Origin: Microbacteriaceae bacterium
GTDB taxonomy: Bacteria > Actinomycetota > Actinomycetes > Actinomycetales > Microbacteriaceae
Direction of reading: 5' to 3'
DNA: 64,000 nt
Assembly: GCA_014377425.1 (NCBI GenBank)
Contig: JACMPQ010000018.1
Span: 1 to 64,000, forward strand
Numbering within the stretch: position 1 is the first letter of the stretch; the number at the start of each line of letters is the position of its first letter. This document shows positions 41,063-50,997 of this stretch, piece after piece. A program made the position numbers and the translations under genes. The notes below the pieces were generated by a model. That model had not been told where the DNA came from. It made no database searches and saw only the letters and a list, made by a program, of their open reading frames with translations.

Positions 41063-43633
41063 CTATTCGCTGACGCCCTCAACTGCTACCACGGTAACGG
41101 TTCCCGCCGATGAGGCGCGGCGTGACACTCGAGCCCGGCCCTGCCCGGGTAGGCGAGGCTCCGGCAGCGCATCGAGCACCGAGTCAAGAATTTGCTCGGC
41201 GTCTTTTGTGGAGATTTTGCGCGGCGCCCGCACGGGCTGGCCGAGCGGAATATCCAGAATTGCGATGGCAGCCTCGGCCACGGTAGCAACGACTTCCTCA
41301 ACAGACATCGGCAACTTAGCGACGGATGCCGCAGTGTCCGTTCGCTTCTCAAAGCCACGGCCGGTGGCATCCGAGGTCGTAATAGCCGGCTGCGACTCAC
41401 CCGAATCGCTCGAGCCGAGAAGTGTTGCGTCGTCGGTGGCGGCGGCTCCGTTAGCAGCACGCTGCTCTGCACGAGCACGCTGCTGTGAACCACCGCGACC
41501 ACGCTGCTGGCGACCGGAGTTCGAGCCAGAAGCCGAGTTCACGACGGCCACTGGGCTCTCTGCGTCAGCGGCGGCGACAACCACGATCTCCGGCGAATGT
41601 GCAATGGTTGAGGTCGCGATCTTGGCCAGAGCATTTCGGGCGTCGTCGGTGATCGCGTGCGTTCCAACGCTGGCCTTCGAGGCCGGCACACCGTTGGGGA
41701 CCACCGACGCGTTTGGCGCCGACCCGCTATTGGCGGGTTTGCGACCGCGGCGTGGCGTCTCCGGCTGGGGAGTCTGGCGATGCTTGGTGAGCGAATCGTG
41801 CTGGATGATGATTCCGCGCCCAGCGCAGGCCTCACAATTTTCGCTGAACGACTCGATGAGGCCCAGCCCTAGCTTCTTGCGCGTCATCTGGATGAGCCCG
41901 AGCGAGGTGACCTCAGCCACCTGGTGCTTGGTGCGATCCCGGCTGAGGCACTCAACCAGACGGCGAAGCACGAGATCGCGGTTGCTCTCCAGCACCATGT
42001 CGATGAAGTCCACAACGATGATCCCGCCGATATCGCGCAGGCGCAGTTGGCGCACAATTTCTTCGGCCGCTTCGAGGTTGTTCTTGGTCACGGTCTCCTC
42101 GAGGTTGCCCCCGGAGCCCACGAACTTTCCGGTGTTGACGTCAACCACCGTCATCGCTTCAGTGCGGTCAATCACCAGCGACCCACCAGAGGGCAGCCAC
42201 ACCTTGCGGTCGAGGGCTTTCTCGATCTGCTCAGAAACGCGGTACTCGTCGAACGAGTCGGCCGCGCCCGTGTAGGTTTCGATCCGATCAATCAGATCTG
42301 GCGCCACCTGGCCGAGGTAGGTAGAAATGGTGCTTTCGGCATCCTCACCCTCGATGACGAGCTTCTGAAAGTCTTCGTTGAACACGTCGCGCACGATTTT
42401 GACGAGAAGGTCGGGTTCGCTGTGCAGCAGGGCGGGGCCCTGAACCTTGGCGATGGTTTCGCTGATCGCAGCCCACTGACTGGTGAGTCGGTTCACGTCG
42501 AGCGTGAGTTGCTCATCGGTCGCCCCCTCGGCCGCGGTTCGCACGATCACGCCCACGTTTTCGGGAAGAACCTCTTTCAGAATTTTCTTCAGGCGCGCCC
42601 GTTCGGTATCGGGAAGCTTACGGCTGATGCCGTTCATGGTGCCGTTGGGCACGTAAACCAGGTAACGGCCCGGCAGCGATACCTGACTGGTCAGTCGAGC
42701 ACCCTTGTGTCCGATCGGATCCTTGGTGACCTGAACGAGTACGGTGTCGCCGGGCTTGAGCGCGAGTTCGATGCGTCGGGCCTGGTTGTTGCCGCTGCCA
42801 CCGCCGCTTCCTGTGCTGCCGTTTGAGGACTCCGCCGCAGCATCCCAGTCAACCTCGCCGGAATACAGCACCGCATTACGGCCACGGCCGATATCGACAA
42901 ACGCTGCCTCCATGCTGGGCAACACGTTTTGAACACGACCGAGGTAAACGTTGCCGATGAGGCTCGCCTCCGCGGCCTTGGCAACGTAATGCTCAACCAA
43001 CACACCGTCCTCGATGACGCCGATCTGGGTGCGCCCAAACTTGGAGCGCACCACCATCATGCGATCAACACTCTCGCGACGGGCTAAGAACTCGGCCTCG
43101 GTGATGACCGGCCGACGACGGCCCGCATCGCGACCATCGCGGCGGCGCTGCTTTTTCGCTTCGAGGCGCGTAGAACCTTTGATGCGCTGGGGTTCGGTGA
43201 TGAGCTCTGCCTGCGGGCGCGGCGTGCGCACCTTGACCACGGTGTTGGGCGGGTTGGCCCCGGATGCTTCACTGTCTTCCTCCCCGGAACGGCGACGGGA
43301 CCGGCGGCGAACGGTGGTGCTGTCGTCGTCGCGATCTTCCCGCTGGCTACCGTCGTGCTGTGATGTGCTGTTCTGTGAGGTGCGCGCCTGATAGACCGGC
43401 AGGTCGGGTGCCTGAAAAAGCACACTCGTGACGGAACGGAACGGCGTCCGCTGCTCTTCCGAGACCTCGACCGGTTCCTCCTCGACATATTGAGCCGCGG
43501 TGTCTACCAACGACTCCACGTCGACGCTTGGTTGAGCCGCAACACTGACTTCGATGATTTTGCTTCGGCGGGCTCCGAAGAGTCCCATGCGCTTACGCGG
43601 GGCGGGTTCATTATTTTCGGTTTTATCCACCAT
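41063..43633 (-). CDS. rne: Ribonuclease E/G
   Basis: An 856-residue endoribonuclease central to mRNA decay and rRNA processing. A ~220-residue charged, disordered N-terminal region precedes the catalytic half, the actinobacterial layout. The S1-like domain (NVYLGRVQNVLPSMEAAFVD) contains an insertion rich in Gly/Ser (SSNGSTGSGGGSGNN). The DNase I-like subdomain has the metal site TVVDVNTGKFVGSGG and IIVVDFIDM, and the Zn-link is CEACAGRG. A second disordered Ala/Thr-rich region follows. The leader of about 350 bases upstream is structured, recalling autoregulated rne leaders. Confidence 0.95.
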   Translation of the reverse strand: MVDKTENNEPAPRKRMGLFGARRSKIIEVSVAAQPSVDVESLVDTAAQYVEEEPVEVSEEQRTPFRSVTSVLFQAPDLPVYQARTSQNSTSQHDGSQREDRDDDSTTVRRRSRRRSGEEDSEASGANPPNTVVKVRTPRPQAELITEPQRIKGSTRLEAKKQRRRDGRDAGRRRPVITEAEFLARRESVDRMMVVRSKFGRTQIGVIEDGVLVEHYVAKAAEASLIGNVYLGRVQNVLPSMEAAFVDIGRGRNAVLYSGEVDWDAAAESSNGSTGSGGGSGNNQARRIELALKPGDTVLVQVTKDPIGHKGARLTSQVSLPGRYLVYVPNGTMNGISRKLPDTERARLKKILKEVLPENVGVIVRTAAEGATDEQLTLDVNRLTSQWAAISETIAKVQGPALLHSEPDLLVKIVRDVFNEDFQKLVIEGEDAESTISTYLGQVAPDLIDRIETYTGAADSFDEYRVSEQIEKALDRKVWLPSGGSLVIDRTEAMTVVDVNTGKFVGSGGNLEETVTKNNLEAAEEIVRQLRLRDIGGIIVVDFIDMVLESNRDLVLRRLVECLSRDRTKHQVAEVTSLGLIQMTRKKLGLGLIESFSENCEACAGRGIIIQHDSLTKHRQTPQPETPRRGRKPANSGSAPNASVVPNGVPASKASVGTHAITDDARNALAKIATSTIAHSPEIVVVAAADAESPVAVVNSASGSNSGRQQRGRGGSQQRARAEQRAANGAAATDDATLLGSSDSGESQPAITTSDATGRGFEKRTDTAASVAKLPMSVEEVVATVAEAAIAILDIPLGQPVRAPRKISTKDAEQILDSVLDALPEPRLPGQGRARVSRRASSAGTVTVVAVEGVSE

Positions 43634-43681
43634 TACTGGCGTACTCCTTGCCCGTCACGGCCAGCCGCACTTGCCGTTCGG

Positions 43682-43726
43682 GTACTCTCTCGCGCGGAGT
43701 ACGGGCCCAGTGCCTTCGGCTTGGGC
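43682..43726 (-). promoter_or_regulatory. Two adjacent stem-loops in the putative rne leader
   Basis: GTACTC/GAGTAC (43682-43702) forms a perfect 6-bp stem, and GCCCA..GC/GC..TGGGC (43705-43726) forms a second stem with a GAAG-type loop on the minus strand. They lie about 50-90 bases upstream of the rne start. Autoregulation through leader structure is known for E. coli rne; here it is only a possibility. Confidence 0.4.
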
Positions 43727-43978
43727 CGTCTTCCGCTAATTCTCACGTTGCGCTGCCGGCCGTGTACGCGGAGCCGCAGCATCTCTGAGCGGCGCTCACG
43801 CTGTCAGAGCTCTGGCTGCGATCGTGCTGGGTCGTTTTCGTTCGGAACTTGCTATCCGACGCTTGGTGCGGCCCGGTTCAGTGCCCGGTAAGAGTTCTTT
43901 GGCGTCGGTCCGAGCGCGGCTCGGTCAACTGCAATCAATTGTGACACGCATTCCGCATTTCCCCGTATTGGAGGACTG

Positions 43979-43985
43979 CGATAAT
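43979..43985 (+). promoter_or_regulatory. -10-like element suggesting a leaderless VKOR mRNA
   Basis: GATAAT ends about seven bases before ATG 43992, the distance from a -10 box to a transcription start. No ribosome-binding site lies at normal spacing (GGAGG is 17 bases away). Leaderless mRNAs are common in actinobacteria. Confidence 0.45.
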
Positions 43986-43991
43986 TTAGCT

Positions 43992-44591
43992 ATGACCGCT
44001 CTTGCTCCACCAAAACGATCACTCGGCCTCGGATTGTTCTTCGTCATCGCCGGTGTGGTGGGCTTCGCGGCCGCGTTCGCGTTGACCCTCGACAAATTCG
44101 AGATCTTGAAAAATCCGAAGGCAGCGCTCGGCTGTAACTTCAGCGTTCTGGTGCAGTGCGGCGCCAACCTGAACTCCCCGCAGGGCGCGGTGTTCGGGTT
44201 TCCAAACCCGCTGCTGGGGGTCGCCGGTTTTATGGCCATCATCGTCATCGGCGCCGCAATCCTTTCCGGCGCGAGATTCGATCGCTGGTTTTGGCTCGTG
44301 TTGAACGCCGGAATGCTGGGTGCGCTGATCTTCGTGATCTGGTTGATCGGACAGAGCATTTTCGTTCTGGGAACGCTGTGCCCTTGGTGCATGGTGGTGT
44401 GGTCGGCAACAATTCCATTATTTCTTGTGGTGACCCTTGGAAACATTCGGTCGGGGGCGTTTGGCCTCCCGCAACGGGTGCTGCGTGGCGCGGGAGCGGT
44501 CTTCACGTGGATACCGTTCATCACCCTGCTCTGTTACCTCATTGTGGCAACAATCGCTCAGCTCAGACTCGACGTATTGCGCCACCTATGA
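43992..44591 (+). CDS. Vitamin K epoxide reductase (VKOR) family protein
   Basis: A 199-residue membrane protein with about five helices. The four functional cysteines of the VKOR family are present: Cys48 and Cys56 in the loop (LGCNFSVLVQCGANL) and the redox pair CPWC (130-133). The conserved Ser/Asn region NSPQGAVFGFPNPLLG follows the first pair. Bacterial VKOR proteins reoxidise DsbA-like thiol oxidases with quinones to make disulphides outside the cell. ATG 43992 was chosen because the upstream part of the open frame is not membrane-like. It stands alone, divergent from rne. Confidence 0.92.
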   Translation: MTALAPPKRSLGLGLFFVIAGVVGFAAAFALTLDKFEILKNPKAALGCNFSVLVQCGANLNSPQGAVFGFPNPLLGVAGFMAIIVIGAAILSGARFDRWFWLVLNAGMLGALIFVIWLIGQSIFVLGTLCPWCMVVWSATIPLFLVVTLGNIRSGAFGLPQRVLRGAGAVFTWIPFITLLCYLIVATIAQLRLDVLRHL

Positions 44592-44682
44592 TCACCGGCG
44601 AAGAACTGTGCTCAAGCTGAGAAGCCGATAGGAACCATAGGTCTCACCCGGCTCTGGCAAGTTCGCAACATACGCTCACTGA

Positions 44683-44937
44683 ATGGCCTCAATACCCCCG
44701 AACTCGTCCTTCTCCCCCGTCAAGTCGCTGTCTGAAAACGGACTCAAGAGCGAGTGGGCGTACACCGCCGCGTTCGCCTCCATCATTATTTCGCTCATCG
44801 TCTGGATTGTCGGTCGTTCCCGCGCTACGGTCGATCATGGCGGTTCCGATCGTGCCGGGATTTTCATCGGTCACTGGGCATCGACATTTTTTGGTCTCGG
44901 CATCGCAATGCGCCTCTACGAGGATTCTCGTAAATAG
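44683..44937 (+). CDS. Small two-helix membrane protein of unknown function
   Basis: An 84-residue protein with two hydrophobic helices (YTAAFASIIISLIVWIVG and GIFIGHWASTFFGLGIAM) joined by a short polar loop. It does not match a family I know. A TACGCT element seven bases upstream and the lack of a ribosome-binding site would fit a leaderless transcript. It follows the VKOR-like gene by 91 bp on the same strand and is convergent with the ndk operon. It appears real from its amphipathic layout, but could be spurious. Confidence 0.5.
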   Translation: MASIPPNSSFSPVKSLSENGLKSEWAYTAAFASIIISLIVWIVGRSRATVDHGGSDRAGIFIGHWASTFFGLGIAMRLYEDSRK

Positions 44938-44972
44938 ATTTCCCCCCGCCGCATGTCGGCTGCTACAGCAAA

Positions 44973-45019
44973 CGCCCCCAATACCGCACCGTCGATCCAG
45001 GCGGGTGGCATCGGGGGCG
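44973..45019 (-). terminator. Terminator downstream of ndk
   Basis: On the minus strand a long stem CGCCCCCGATGCC.../...GGTATTGGGGGCG closes over a TGGATCGAC-type loop and is followed by TTTG. It lies about 45 bp past the ndk stop and would end the folC-DUF4233-ndk transcript. Confidence 0.7.
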
Positions 45020-45062
45020 ATTTGTCGCGGTCGTGCGCCAGGGCCCAGCCTCTAGGCCAGAA

Positions 45063-45482
45063 TCAGTCGAACCAGAGTGTGAGCTCGCGATCGGCGGACT
45101 CAGCGGAATCTGAGCCGTGTACGAGGTTCTGCTGCACGGCGAGCCCCCAGTCGCGGCCAAGGTCACCCCGAATGGTCCCCGGTGCGGCAGTTGTCGGATC
45201 GGTCGTCCCCGCGAGCGCGCGGAATCCCTCAATCACCCGATTACCGGCCAAGCGAATGGCCACAATCGGCCCGCTTTCCATGAACTCGATGAGCGGTTCG
45301 TAAAACGCTTTGCCCTCGTGCTCGGCGTAGTGCTGGCTCAGAAGCTCGCGGTCGGCGTCGACGAGCTTGATGTCGACCAGCTTGTAACCCTTCGCCTCGA
45401 TGCGCTTCAAAATGTCGCCGGTGAGGTTTCGCACTACACCGTCGGGCTTGATCAGTACCAGGGTCTCTTCGAGAACGCTCAT
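45063..45482 (-). CDS. ndk: Nucleoside diphosphate kinase
   Basis: A 139-residue enzyme that phosphorylates NDPs through a phosphohistidine. The active-site His122 lies in NLVHGSDS, the phosphate-binding region in RGDLGRDWG, and the start LVLIKPDGVVRN is canonical. The ATG overlaps the DUF4233 stop by 4 bp. It is the last gene of the ileS-folC-DUF4233-ndk run. Confidence 0.98.
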   Translation of the reverse strand: MSVLEETLVLIKPDGVVRNLTGDILKRIEAKGYKLVDIKLVDADRELLSQHYAEHEGKAFYEPLIEFMESGPIVAIRLAGNRVIEGFRALAGTTDPTTAAPGTIRGDLGRDWGLAVQQNLVHGSDSAESADRELTLWFD

Positions 45483-45979
45483 GGGGTTTCTTTCGGGTTG
45501 GGAACAGGCGGGTTGGGATCAGGCGGGTTGGGATCAGGCGGGTTGGGATCAGTGCGGGATGCTTCCTCTTCCGCCGCGGTAAAGCGTGCGTTTCGCCGGT
45601 CGAGGCGACGTCCGGTAACAAAGCAGTAGCTGTATAGCGCCACAAAACCCGTGCCGATGATGAACATCAACGGCAACAGAACGCCGCTTGCGATCAGAAT
45701 GGCCTGAACGGTCCAGGCAACCCAGCGCGCCCAACGGGAGCGCAGTGATCGGCTTACTCCGAGGATCACCACGAAGAGTGCTCCCCCTGCGACCAGCGTC
45801 GGTAGCGCAGGCAGCAGGCTCAGGGCATAGACGGTGAGGGTGACAAAGAACACCAGCAGCGATTCGAGCACGAGAACAATGGACAGCAGGGATTCGCTGA
45901 CCGAGCGTTCGCGTCGCATCCGGATGCGCGGGCTCTTCGTTTTTGCCGAATCATCAGGCTCGTCGCCGACAACGCTCAT
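45479..45979 (-). CDS. DUF4233 membrane protein
   Basis: A 166-residue actinobacterial membrane protein with about four helices. The family start is visible as SESLLSIVLVLESLLVFFVTLTVYAL, followed by two further helix pairs. Genes of this family usually lie between folC and ndk, as here, overlapping both by 4 bp. Function unknown. The C-terminal tail is a repeat PDPNPPDPNPPVPNP, encoded by four 15-bp units, and is probably flexible. Confidence 0.9.
   Translation of the reverse strand: MSVVGDEPDDSAKTKSPRIRMRRERSVSESLLSIVLVLESLLVFFVTLTVYALSLLPALPTLVAGGALFVVILGVSRSLRSRWARWVAWTVQAILIASGVLLPLMFIIGTGFVALYSYCFVTGRRLDRRNARFTAAEEEASRTDPNPPDPNPPDPNPPVPNPKETP
45494..45553. repeat. In-frame 15-bp repeat in the 3' end of the DUF4233 gene
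   Basis: Four contiguous units of CGGGTTGGGATCAGG (plus strand) encode the five-residue unit P-D-P-N-P. Units are almost identical, indicating recent expansion. Confidence 0.95.
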
Positions 45980-47385
45980 CGTCTCCAGCCCTGCTCTGAA
46001 GCGAGCGCCATGACGTCCCCTACGAGGGTGATGGAGCCCGCGACGAGCACCGCGCGTTTGTCTTTTTCGTTCGCCCAGTCGCGGGCTGCCTCGATGGCCT
46101 CGGCAAGCGAGTCGAAACGCACAATGGCGTCATCCCCCGAGATCTCCGCTGCCACATCGGCGAGTTCATCGACACCAATCGCTCGGGGCGAGGTTGAGCG
46201 GGTCACCATTATGCGACGGGCAATCGGGGCGAGGTGCGCCAAGATTCCCGCGCCATCCTTCTCATCCAGCACCCCGACGACGAGACAGATTTCGTCAAAG
46301 GTGAAATAGCTGCCCATCGCAACGGCAAGTGCGCGAGCACCATCCGGGTTGTGGGCGGCATCAACGATGACGGTCGGCTCGATGCCGATGACCTGCAGCC
46401 GACCGGGGGAGGTTGCGGTGGCGAGACCCTCGGCGAGCACATCCCCGACCAGCATCTGAGTGCCGCCACCCAGGAAGGACTCAACGGCCGCGATTGCTAC
46501 CGCGGCGTTGTGTGCCTGATGGTCGCCGAAAAGCGGCAAAAAGAGATCTTCGTAGCGCCCGGCCACCCCGGCGACGGTAATGACCTGACCGCCCACGGCA
46601 ACAGTGTTGCTCACCAGCGAGAATTGGTCGCCGGAAACAGCGATCGTTGATTCGGTGAGCTCGGCCGCGCGGGTGAGTTCCGCCAGGACATCCGATGACT
46701 GACCGGCGGTAACCACGGCGGCCAGCGGCTTGATGATTCCCGATTTGGTGCGGGCGATCTCCGCCACGGTGTTTCCGAGTCGCGCGGTGTGATCCAGCGA
46801 AATGGAGGTAAACACCGCCACCTGGCCGTCGCCGACGTTGGTGGAATCCCATTCGCCGCCCATACCGACCTCGATGACCGCCACGTCAACCGGGGCATCG
46901 GCAAAACAGGCAAAGGCCAGCACGGTGAGTGCCTCAAAGTAGCTAAGCGGTTCCTCGCCGGCGGCGGAAAGCTCCACATCGACCATCGCGATGTACGGGG
47001 TGATGTCGTCCCAATTGGCCACGAGATCGGCGTTGGAGATCGACTGGCCGTCGATCATGATCCGTTCGTTCAACCGCACGAGGTGCGGGCTGGTCATCAT
47101 GCCGGTGCGGAGGCCATAGGCGCGCAGAATGCTCTCGATGATGCGCGTCGTCGAGGTTTTACCGTTGGTTCCGGTGACGTGGATGATCGGATAGGCCCGT
47201 TGCGGGTCGCCCAGAAGTTCGACGACTCGCCGGGTGGCCCCGAGCCGTGGCTGCGGTGCCTGCTCCCCTACGCGGGACATCAGCGCCGCGTAAACCCGGT
47301 CGGCCTGCTTCTGAAAGAGTGCGTCGTCACTCAGTTCAGGGTCGTCGAAGTTGAGCTCGCCATTCGAGCCGTCTTTTTTAGACAT
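45976..47385 (-). CDS. folC: Folylpolyglutamate synthase / dihydrofolate synthase
   Basis: A 469-residue Mur-ligase-like enzyme that adds glutamate to folates. The P-loop is [13 protein letters not shown], and the folate-binding and omega-loop region is [14 protein letters not shown]. The catalytic Glu and metal site lie in [12 protein letters not shown], followed by HTARLG and the Mur-type DAAHNPDGA. The start overlaps the end of ileS by 8 bp. It probably serves both folate steps, as in most bacteria. Confidence 0.96.
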   Translation of the reverse strand: MSKKDGSNGELNFDDPELSDDALFQKQADRVYAALMSRVGEQAPQPRLGATRRVVELLGDPQRAYPIIHVTGTNGKTSTTRIIESILRAYGLRTGMMTSPHLVRLNERIMIDGQSISNADLVANWDDITPYIAMVDVELSAAGEEPLSYFEALTVLAFACFADAPVDVAVIEVGMGGEWDSTNVGDGQVAVFTSISLDHTARLGNTVAEIARTKSGIIKPLAAVVTAGQSSDVLAELTRAAELTESTIAVSGDQFSLVSNTVAVGGQVITVAGVAGRYEDLFLPLFGDHQAHNAAVAIAAVESFLGGGTQMLVGDVLAEGLATATSPGRLQVIGIEPTVIVDAAHNPDGARALAVAMGSYFTFDEICLVVGVLDEKDGAGILAHLAPIARRIMVTRSTSPRAIGVDELADVAAEISGDDAIVRFDSLAEAIEAARDWANEKDKRAVLVAGSITLVGDVMALASEQGWRR

Positions 47386-50300
47386 CGAGGGCCTTTCCGT
47401 GCACCGAAAGCTCGATGACGATGTGTTCGGTATTGGAGTATTTGCCTGCGGGAATGGTGGACCGGAACGAACCGGCGTCTGCGGTGAGGACGATCACGGT
47501 GTCGAGTTCGGTGGCCATAAACCATTCGGTGGTCAGCGCGACGGCCAAGGTCTCGTCGCCGATCATGTTCTCATAGGCGGCTACCCCGGCCCACTCAGCT
47601 TCGGAGCCAAAGCTCAGTCGCAGCTCGATGCGGTCGCTCACATCAAGGTCGGCCGACTTTCGGGCATCCTGCACGGCACGGATGATGTCGCGGGCGAGCC
47701 CCTCGGCCTCAAGCTCTGGCGTGGTCTTCGTATCGAGCAGCACGAAGCCACCGCCGGGCAGGAAGGTGATTGCCTTGCCCGGGTCTGAACTCTGCAGCTC
47801 AAGCTCGAACTCGCCGGAAATAAGTTCCACCCCACCCACGATGACGTTCTCCCCGGCCGCCGCCCAGTCGCCGCGTTTCGCGGCCCCGATCACGGTTTGC
47901 ACCGTCTTGCCAATGCGCGGTCCGGCAGCGCGGGCGTTCACCGACAGCTTTCGCTCGATGCCAAACTCGGCGAGGCTGTTCTCGTCCAAGCTGCGCAGGC
48001 TTACCTTTTTCACGTTCAACTCTTCGCGGATGATGTCGGCGAATGCCGCAAGACTGCCAGTTTCGGCGGTCACCACCGTGAGTTCCGGTAGCGGCAGGCG
48101 CACCCGGTTACCGGTAATTTTGCGCAAAGCCAGCCCGGAGGACGCGATGTCGCGCACCCGATCCATGGTGGCCACGAGTTCATCGTCTGCGGGGAAGAGC
48201 GCGGCATCCGGCCAATCGGTCAGGTGCACACTGCGCCCGCCGGTGAGACCCTGCCAAATCTCCTCGCTGATCAGTGGCATCAGCGGCGCGCTCACCCGGG
48301 TGAGGGTTTCGAGCACCGTGTAGAGGGTGTCGAAGGCTGCGGTGTCGGTGCCCGCCCAGAAACGACCGCGGCTGCGGCGCACGTACCAATTGGTAAGGGC
48401 GTCGGCGAAGTCCCGCAGAAGCGCCGTGGCGTTGGGGCTGTCGAGCGCATCGAACTCACTCTGGACCGCGAGGATCACGGTGCGGGTCTTGGCCAGGATG
48501 TAGCGGTCTAGTACGTCGGTCGAGGCCGTGCTCCAGCTCGCCTCGTAACCACTGTCTCCGGCGGTACTGTCTTCGGCGGTACTGTCTCGGGCGGCATTGG
48601 CGTAGAGCGCGAAGAAGTAATAGCTGTTCCAGATCGGCAGCAAAAACTGGCGCACCGACTCGCGAATGCCCTCCTCGGTGACCACGAGGTTGCCTCCGCG
48701 AATCACCGAGGACGACATGAGGAACCACCGCATTGCGTCGGCACCGTCGCGATCAAAGACTTCGCGAACATCCGGATAATTTCTGAGACTCTTAGACATC
48801 TTCTGGCCGTCGGAGCCGAGCACGATTCCGTGGCTGATCACGTTCTTATAGGCCGGGCGATCGAATAACGCGGTCGACAGCGCGTGGAGCGTATAGAACC
48901 AGCCGCGGGTTTGCCCGATGTACTCCACGATGAAGTCGGCCGGGTTGTGATTCTCGAACCACTCGGCGTTCTCGAACGGGTAGTGCACCTGGGCGAACGG
49001 CATGGACCCGGAGTCGAACCACACGTCAAGCACGTCTTCGATGCGGCGCATTGTCGAAAGTCCAGTTGGGTCATCCGGATTCGGGCGGGTCAGCTCATCA
49101 ATGAACGGCCGGTGCAGGTCGGTCGGGCGCACACCGAAGTCGACTTCAAGCTCGTCGAGGGAGCCGTAGACGTCGATGCGGGGGTAATCCGGGTTGTCGC
49201 TCTTCCAGACCGGAATCGGGCTGCCCCAGTAGCGATTGCGCGAGATCGACCAGTCGCGGGCGTTGCCGATCCACTTGCCGAACTGGCCGTCTTTGACATT
49301 GCTCGGCACCCAGTTGATGTCTTCGTTCAGCTCGCCCATACGGTCGCGAAACTCGGTTACCCGCACGAACCAGCTCGACACGGCCTTATAGATCAGCGGG
49401 CTGCGGCAGCGCCAGCAGTGCGGGTAGCTGTGCTCGTAGCTGGCTACGCGAAGAAGACGCCCCTCGGCGCGCAGCAACTGCGTCAGTGGCTTGTTGGCCT
49501 CGAACACCTGCTGCCCGGCAACAGGTTCAACCTCGGCGAGAAACCGCGCGCCGTCGTCGACCGAAATGATCACCGGGATGCCCGCGGCGGCACACACCAC
49601 CTGGTCGTCTTCGCCATAGGCGGGCGCCTGATGCACGATGCCGGTGCCCTCACCGGTGGCGACGTAGTCCGCGACCAGAATCTGCCAGGCGTCCTGTGTG
49701 CCCCAAAGCTCGGTGTCGGCGTAAAAATCCCAGATGCGGTCGTAGCGGATGCCGGCGAGCTCGCTGCCCAGCACCGTGCGGCTGACTGCGGCGGTAGCGG
49801 CATCCGCGCTCTCGTAGCCCAAATCGCGGAAGTAGGCGGCGACCGTGTCTGCGGCGAGCAGAAACTCCGCCACGCCCTCGGCCGAGCCATCGCCGGCGCC
49901 GAGCGGACCGCTCGGCAGCACCGCATAACGAATGGTGGGGCCAACCGCGAGCGCGAGGTTGGTGGGCAGGGTCCACGGGGTCGTGGTCCAGGCCAGCGCT
50001 TTCACACCGGTGAGTCCGAGCGCCCCGGCCTTCGCGCCATCGAGTGGGAAGGTCACGGTGACGGCCTGATCCTGGCGCATCTTATAAACGTCGTCATCCA
50101 TGCGCAGCTCATGGTTCGACAACGGCGTCTGGTCGTGCCAGCAATAGGGCAGCACCCGAAAACCCTCGTATGCGAGACCCTTGGTGTGCAGTTCTTTGAA
50201 CGCCCAGATCACCGATTCCATGAACGGCAGATCGAGGGTCTTGTAGTCGTTCTCGAAGTCGACCCAACGCGCCTGGCGGGTAACGTATTGCTCCCAGTCG

Positions 50301-50728
50301 CCGGTGTATTTGAGCACCGAGTCGCGGGCAACGGCGTTGAAGGCCGCGATTCCCATGTCGTCGATCTCGTGCTTCTCGGTGATGCCGAGCTGGCGCATTG
50401 CCTCAAGCTCAGCGGGCAAACCGTGGGTGTCCCAGCCGAAGCGGCGATGCACCTGCTTGCCGCGCATGCTCTGGTAGCGCGGAAACAGGTCTTTGGCGTA
50501 GCCGGTGAGCAGGTGCCCGTAGTGCGGCTGGCCATTGGCGAACGGCGGGCCGTCGTAAAAGGTCCACTCCTGGCAGCCCTCGCGCTGGTCGATCGACGCT
50601 TGGAAGGTTTTGTCGCCCTTCCAGAACGCCAGGATGCCGGTCTCGATGGCCGGGAAGTTTGGCGACGGCGAGAGGGTCTTGGCGTTCTCGCCTGGCATTT
50701 CCGAGCCTGAGGCTTTGGGGTAGGTCAT
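47378..50728 (-). CDS. ileS: Isoleucyl-tRNA synthetase
   Basis: A class I synthetase of 1,116 residues, long as in the eukaryote-like IleRS2 group found in actinobacteria. The HIGH-type motif is PHYGHLLTG, and the KMSKS motif is [13 protein letters not shown]. The editing (CP1) domain lies between them ([33 protein letters not shown]). A ~250-residue C-terminal extension follows the anticodon-binding domain. ATG 50728 is preceded by AGGAG inside the T-box sequester hairpin. A short insert ([13 protein letters not shown]) is encoded by a 15-bp repeat at about 48556-48600. Confidence 0.97.
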   Translation of the reverse strand: MTYPKASGSEMPGENAKTLSPSPNFPAIETGILAFWKGDKTFQASIDQREGCQEWTFYDGPPFANGQPHYGHLLTGYAKDLFPRYQSMRGKQVHRRFGWDTHGLPAELEAMRQLGITEKHEIDDMGIAAFNAVARDSVLKYTGDWEQYVTRQARWVDFENDYKTLDLPFMESVIWAFKELHTKGLAYEGFRVLPYCWHDQTPLSNHELRMDDDVYKMRQDQAVTVTFPLDGAKAGALGLTGVKALAWTTTPWTLPTNLALAVGPTIRYAVLPSGPLGAGDGSAEGVAEFLLAADTVAAYFRDLGYESADAATAAVSRTVLGSELAGIRYDRIWDFYADTELWGTQDAWQILVADYVATGEGTGIVHQAPAYGEDDQVVCAAAGIPVIISVDDGARFLAEVEPVAGQQVFEANKPLTQLLRAEGRLLRVASYEHSYPHCWRCRSPLIYKAVSSWFVRVTEFRDRMGELNEDINWVPSNVKDGQFGKWIGNARDWSISRNRYWGSPIPVWKSDNPDYPRIDVYGSLDELEVDFGVRPTDLHRPFIDELTRPNPDDPTGLSTMRRIEDVLDVWFDSGSMPFAQVHYPFENAEWFENHNPADFIVEYIGQTRGWFYTLHALSTALFDRPAYKNVISHGIVLGSDGQKMSKSLRNYPDVREVFDRDGADAMRWFLMSSSVIRGGNLVVTEEGIRESVRQFLLPIWNSYYFFALYANAARDSTAEDSTAGDSGYEASWSTASTDVLDRYILAKTRTVILAVQSEFDALDSPNATALLRDFADALTNWYVRRSRGRFWAGTDTAAFDTLYTVLETLTRVSAPLMPLISEEIWQGLTGGRSVHLTDWPDAALFPADDELVATMDRVRDIASSGLALRKITGNRVRLPLPELTVVTAETGSLAAFADIIREELNVKKVSLRSLDENSLAEFGIERKLSVNARAAGPRIGKTVQTVIGAAKRGDWAAAGENVIVGGVELISGEFELELQSSDPGKAITFLPGGGFVLLDTKTTPELEAEGLARDIIRAVQDARKSADLDVSDRIELRLSFGSEAEWAGVAAYENMIGDETLAVALTTEWFMATELDTVIVLTADAGSFRSTIPAGKYSNTEHIVIELSVHGKALDV

Positions 50729-50945
50729 TTCGCTCCTGAGCAGACTGCGTGCTGCACGAGGACGAAACGCGGCCGGATCAGCCGTTTCTCGCGGTACCAC
50801 CCCGCTTATCGCACCCTATTTTCAGGGGCGACCGCTTATTCATTGGCGATGACGGGCCAGCCCCGTTCGGTTCTACCGGGCCGGAACTCTAATCAAAATC
50901 CGGCCGTTCTTCCGAAGACTCCCCGGTGATAGCCGGATCGGTGTC
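50729..50945 (-). promoter_or_regulatory. Isoleucine T-box riboswitch, translational type
   Basis: On the minus strand an ultrashort specifier stem CCGG-CTATCA-CCGG (50923-50936) exposes ATC, an isoleucine codon (50928-50930). The conserved T-box GGGTGGTACCGCG follows (about 50790-50804). Then TTTCGTCCT (50759-50767) can pair with AGGAGCGAAA, which includes the ileS ribosome-binding site. Uncharged tRNA-Ile would stabilise the alternative fold and free the site. Short-stem, translation-controlling ileS T-boxes are known in actinobacteria; no terminator is seen. Confidence 0.9.
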
Positions 50946-50997
50946 GTTATCGGCAAGTGTAACGCAGGGGTGCCGAGTGGGTCGGCTGGGCCGGGTT

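Larger units (their letters stand above)
43634..43991. other. Divergent intergenic region between rne and the VKOR-like gene
   Basis: About 360 bp with no gene. On the rne side there are two compact hairpins (43682-43726). On the VKOR side a -10-like box lies right before the start. Only overlapping short open frames were seen. Confidence 0.6.

Noticed and set aside
43824-43991. N-terminal extension of the VKOR-like protein
   Set aside because: The extra 56 residues are Arg-rich and unlike the family; the -10-like box just before ATG 43992 supports the shorter start.
48884-50710. 608-codon plus-strand frame opposite ileS
   Set aside because: It is a shadow of ileS; the minus-strand frame has complete synthetase motifs and the T-box.
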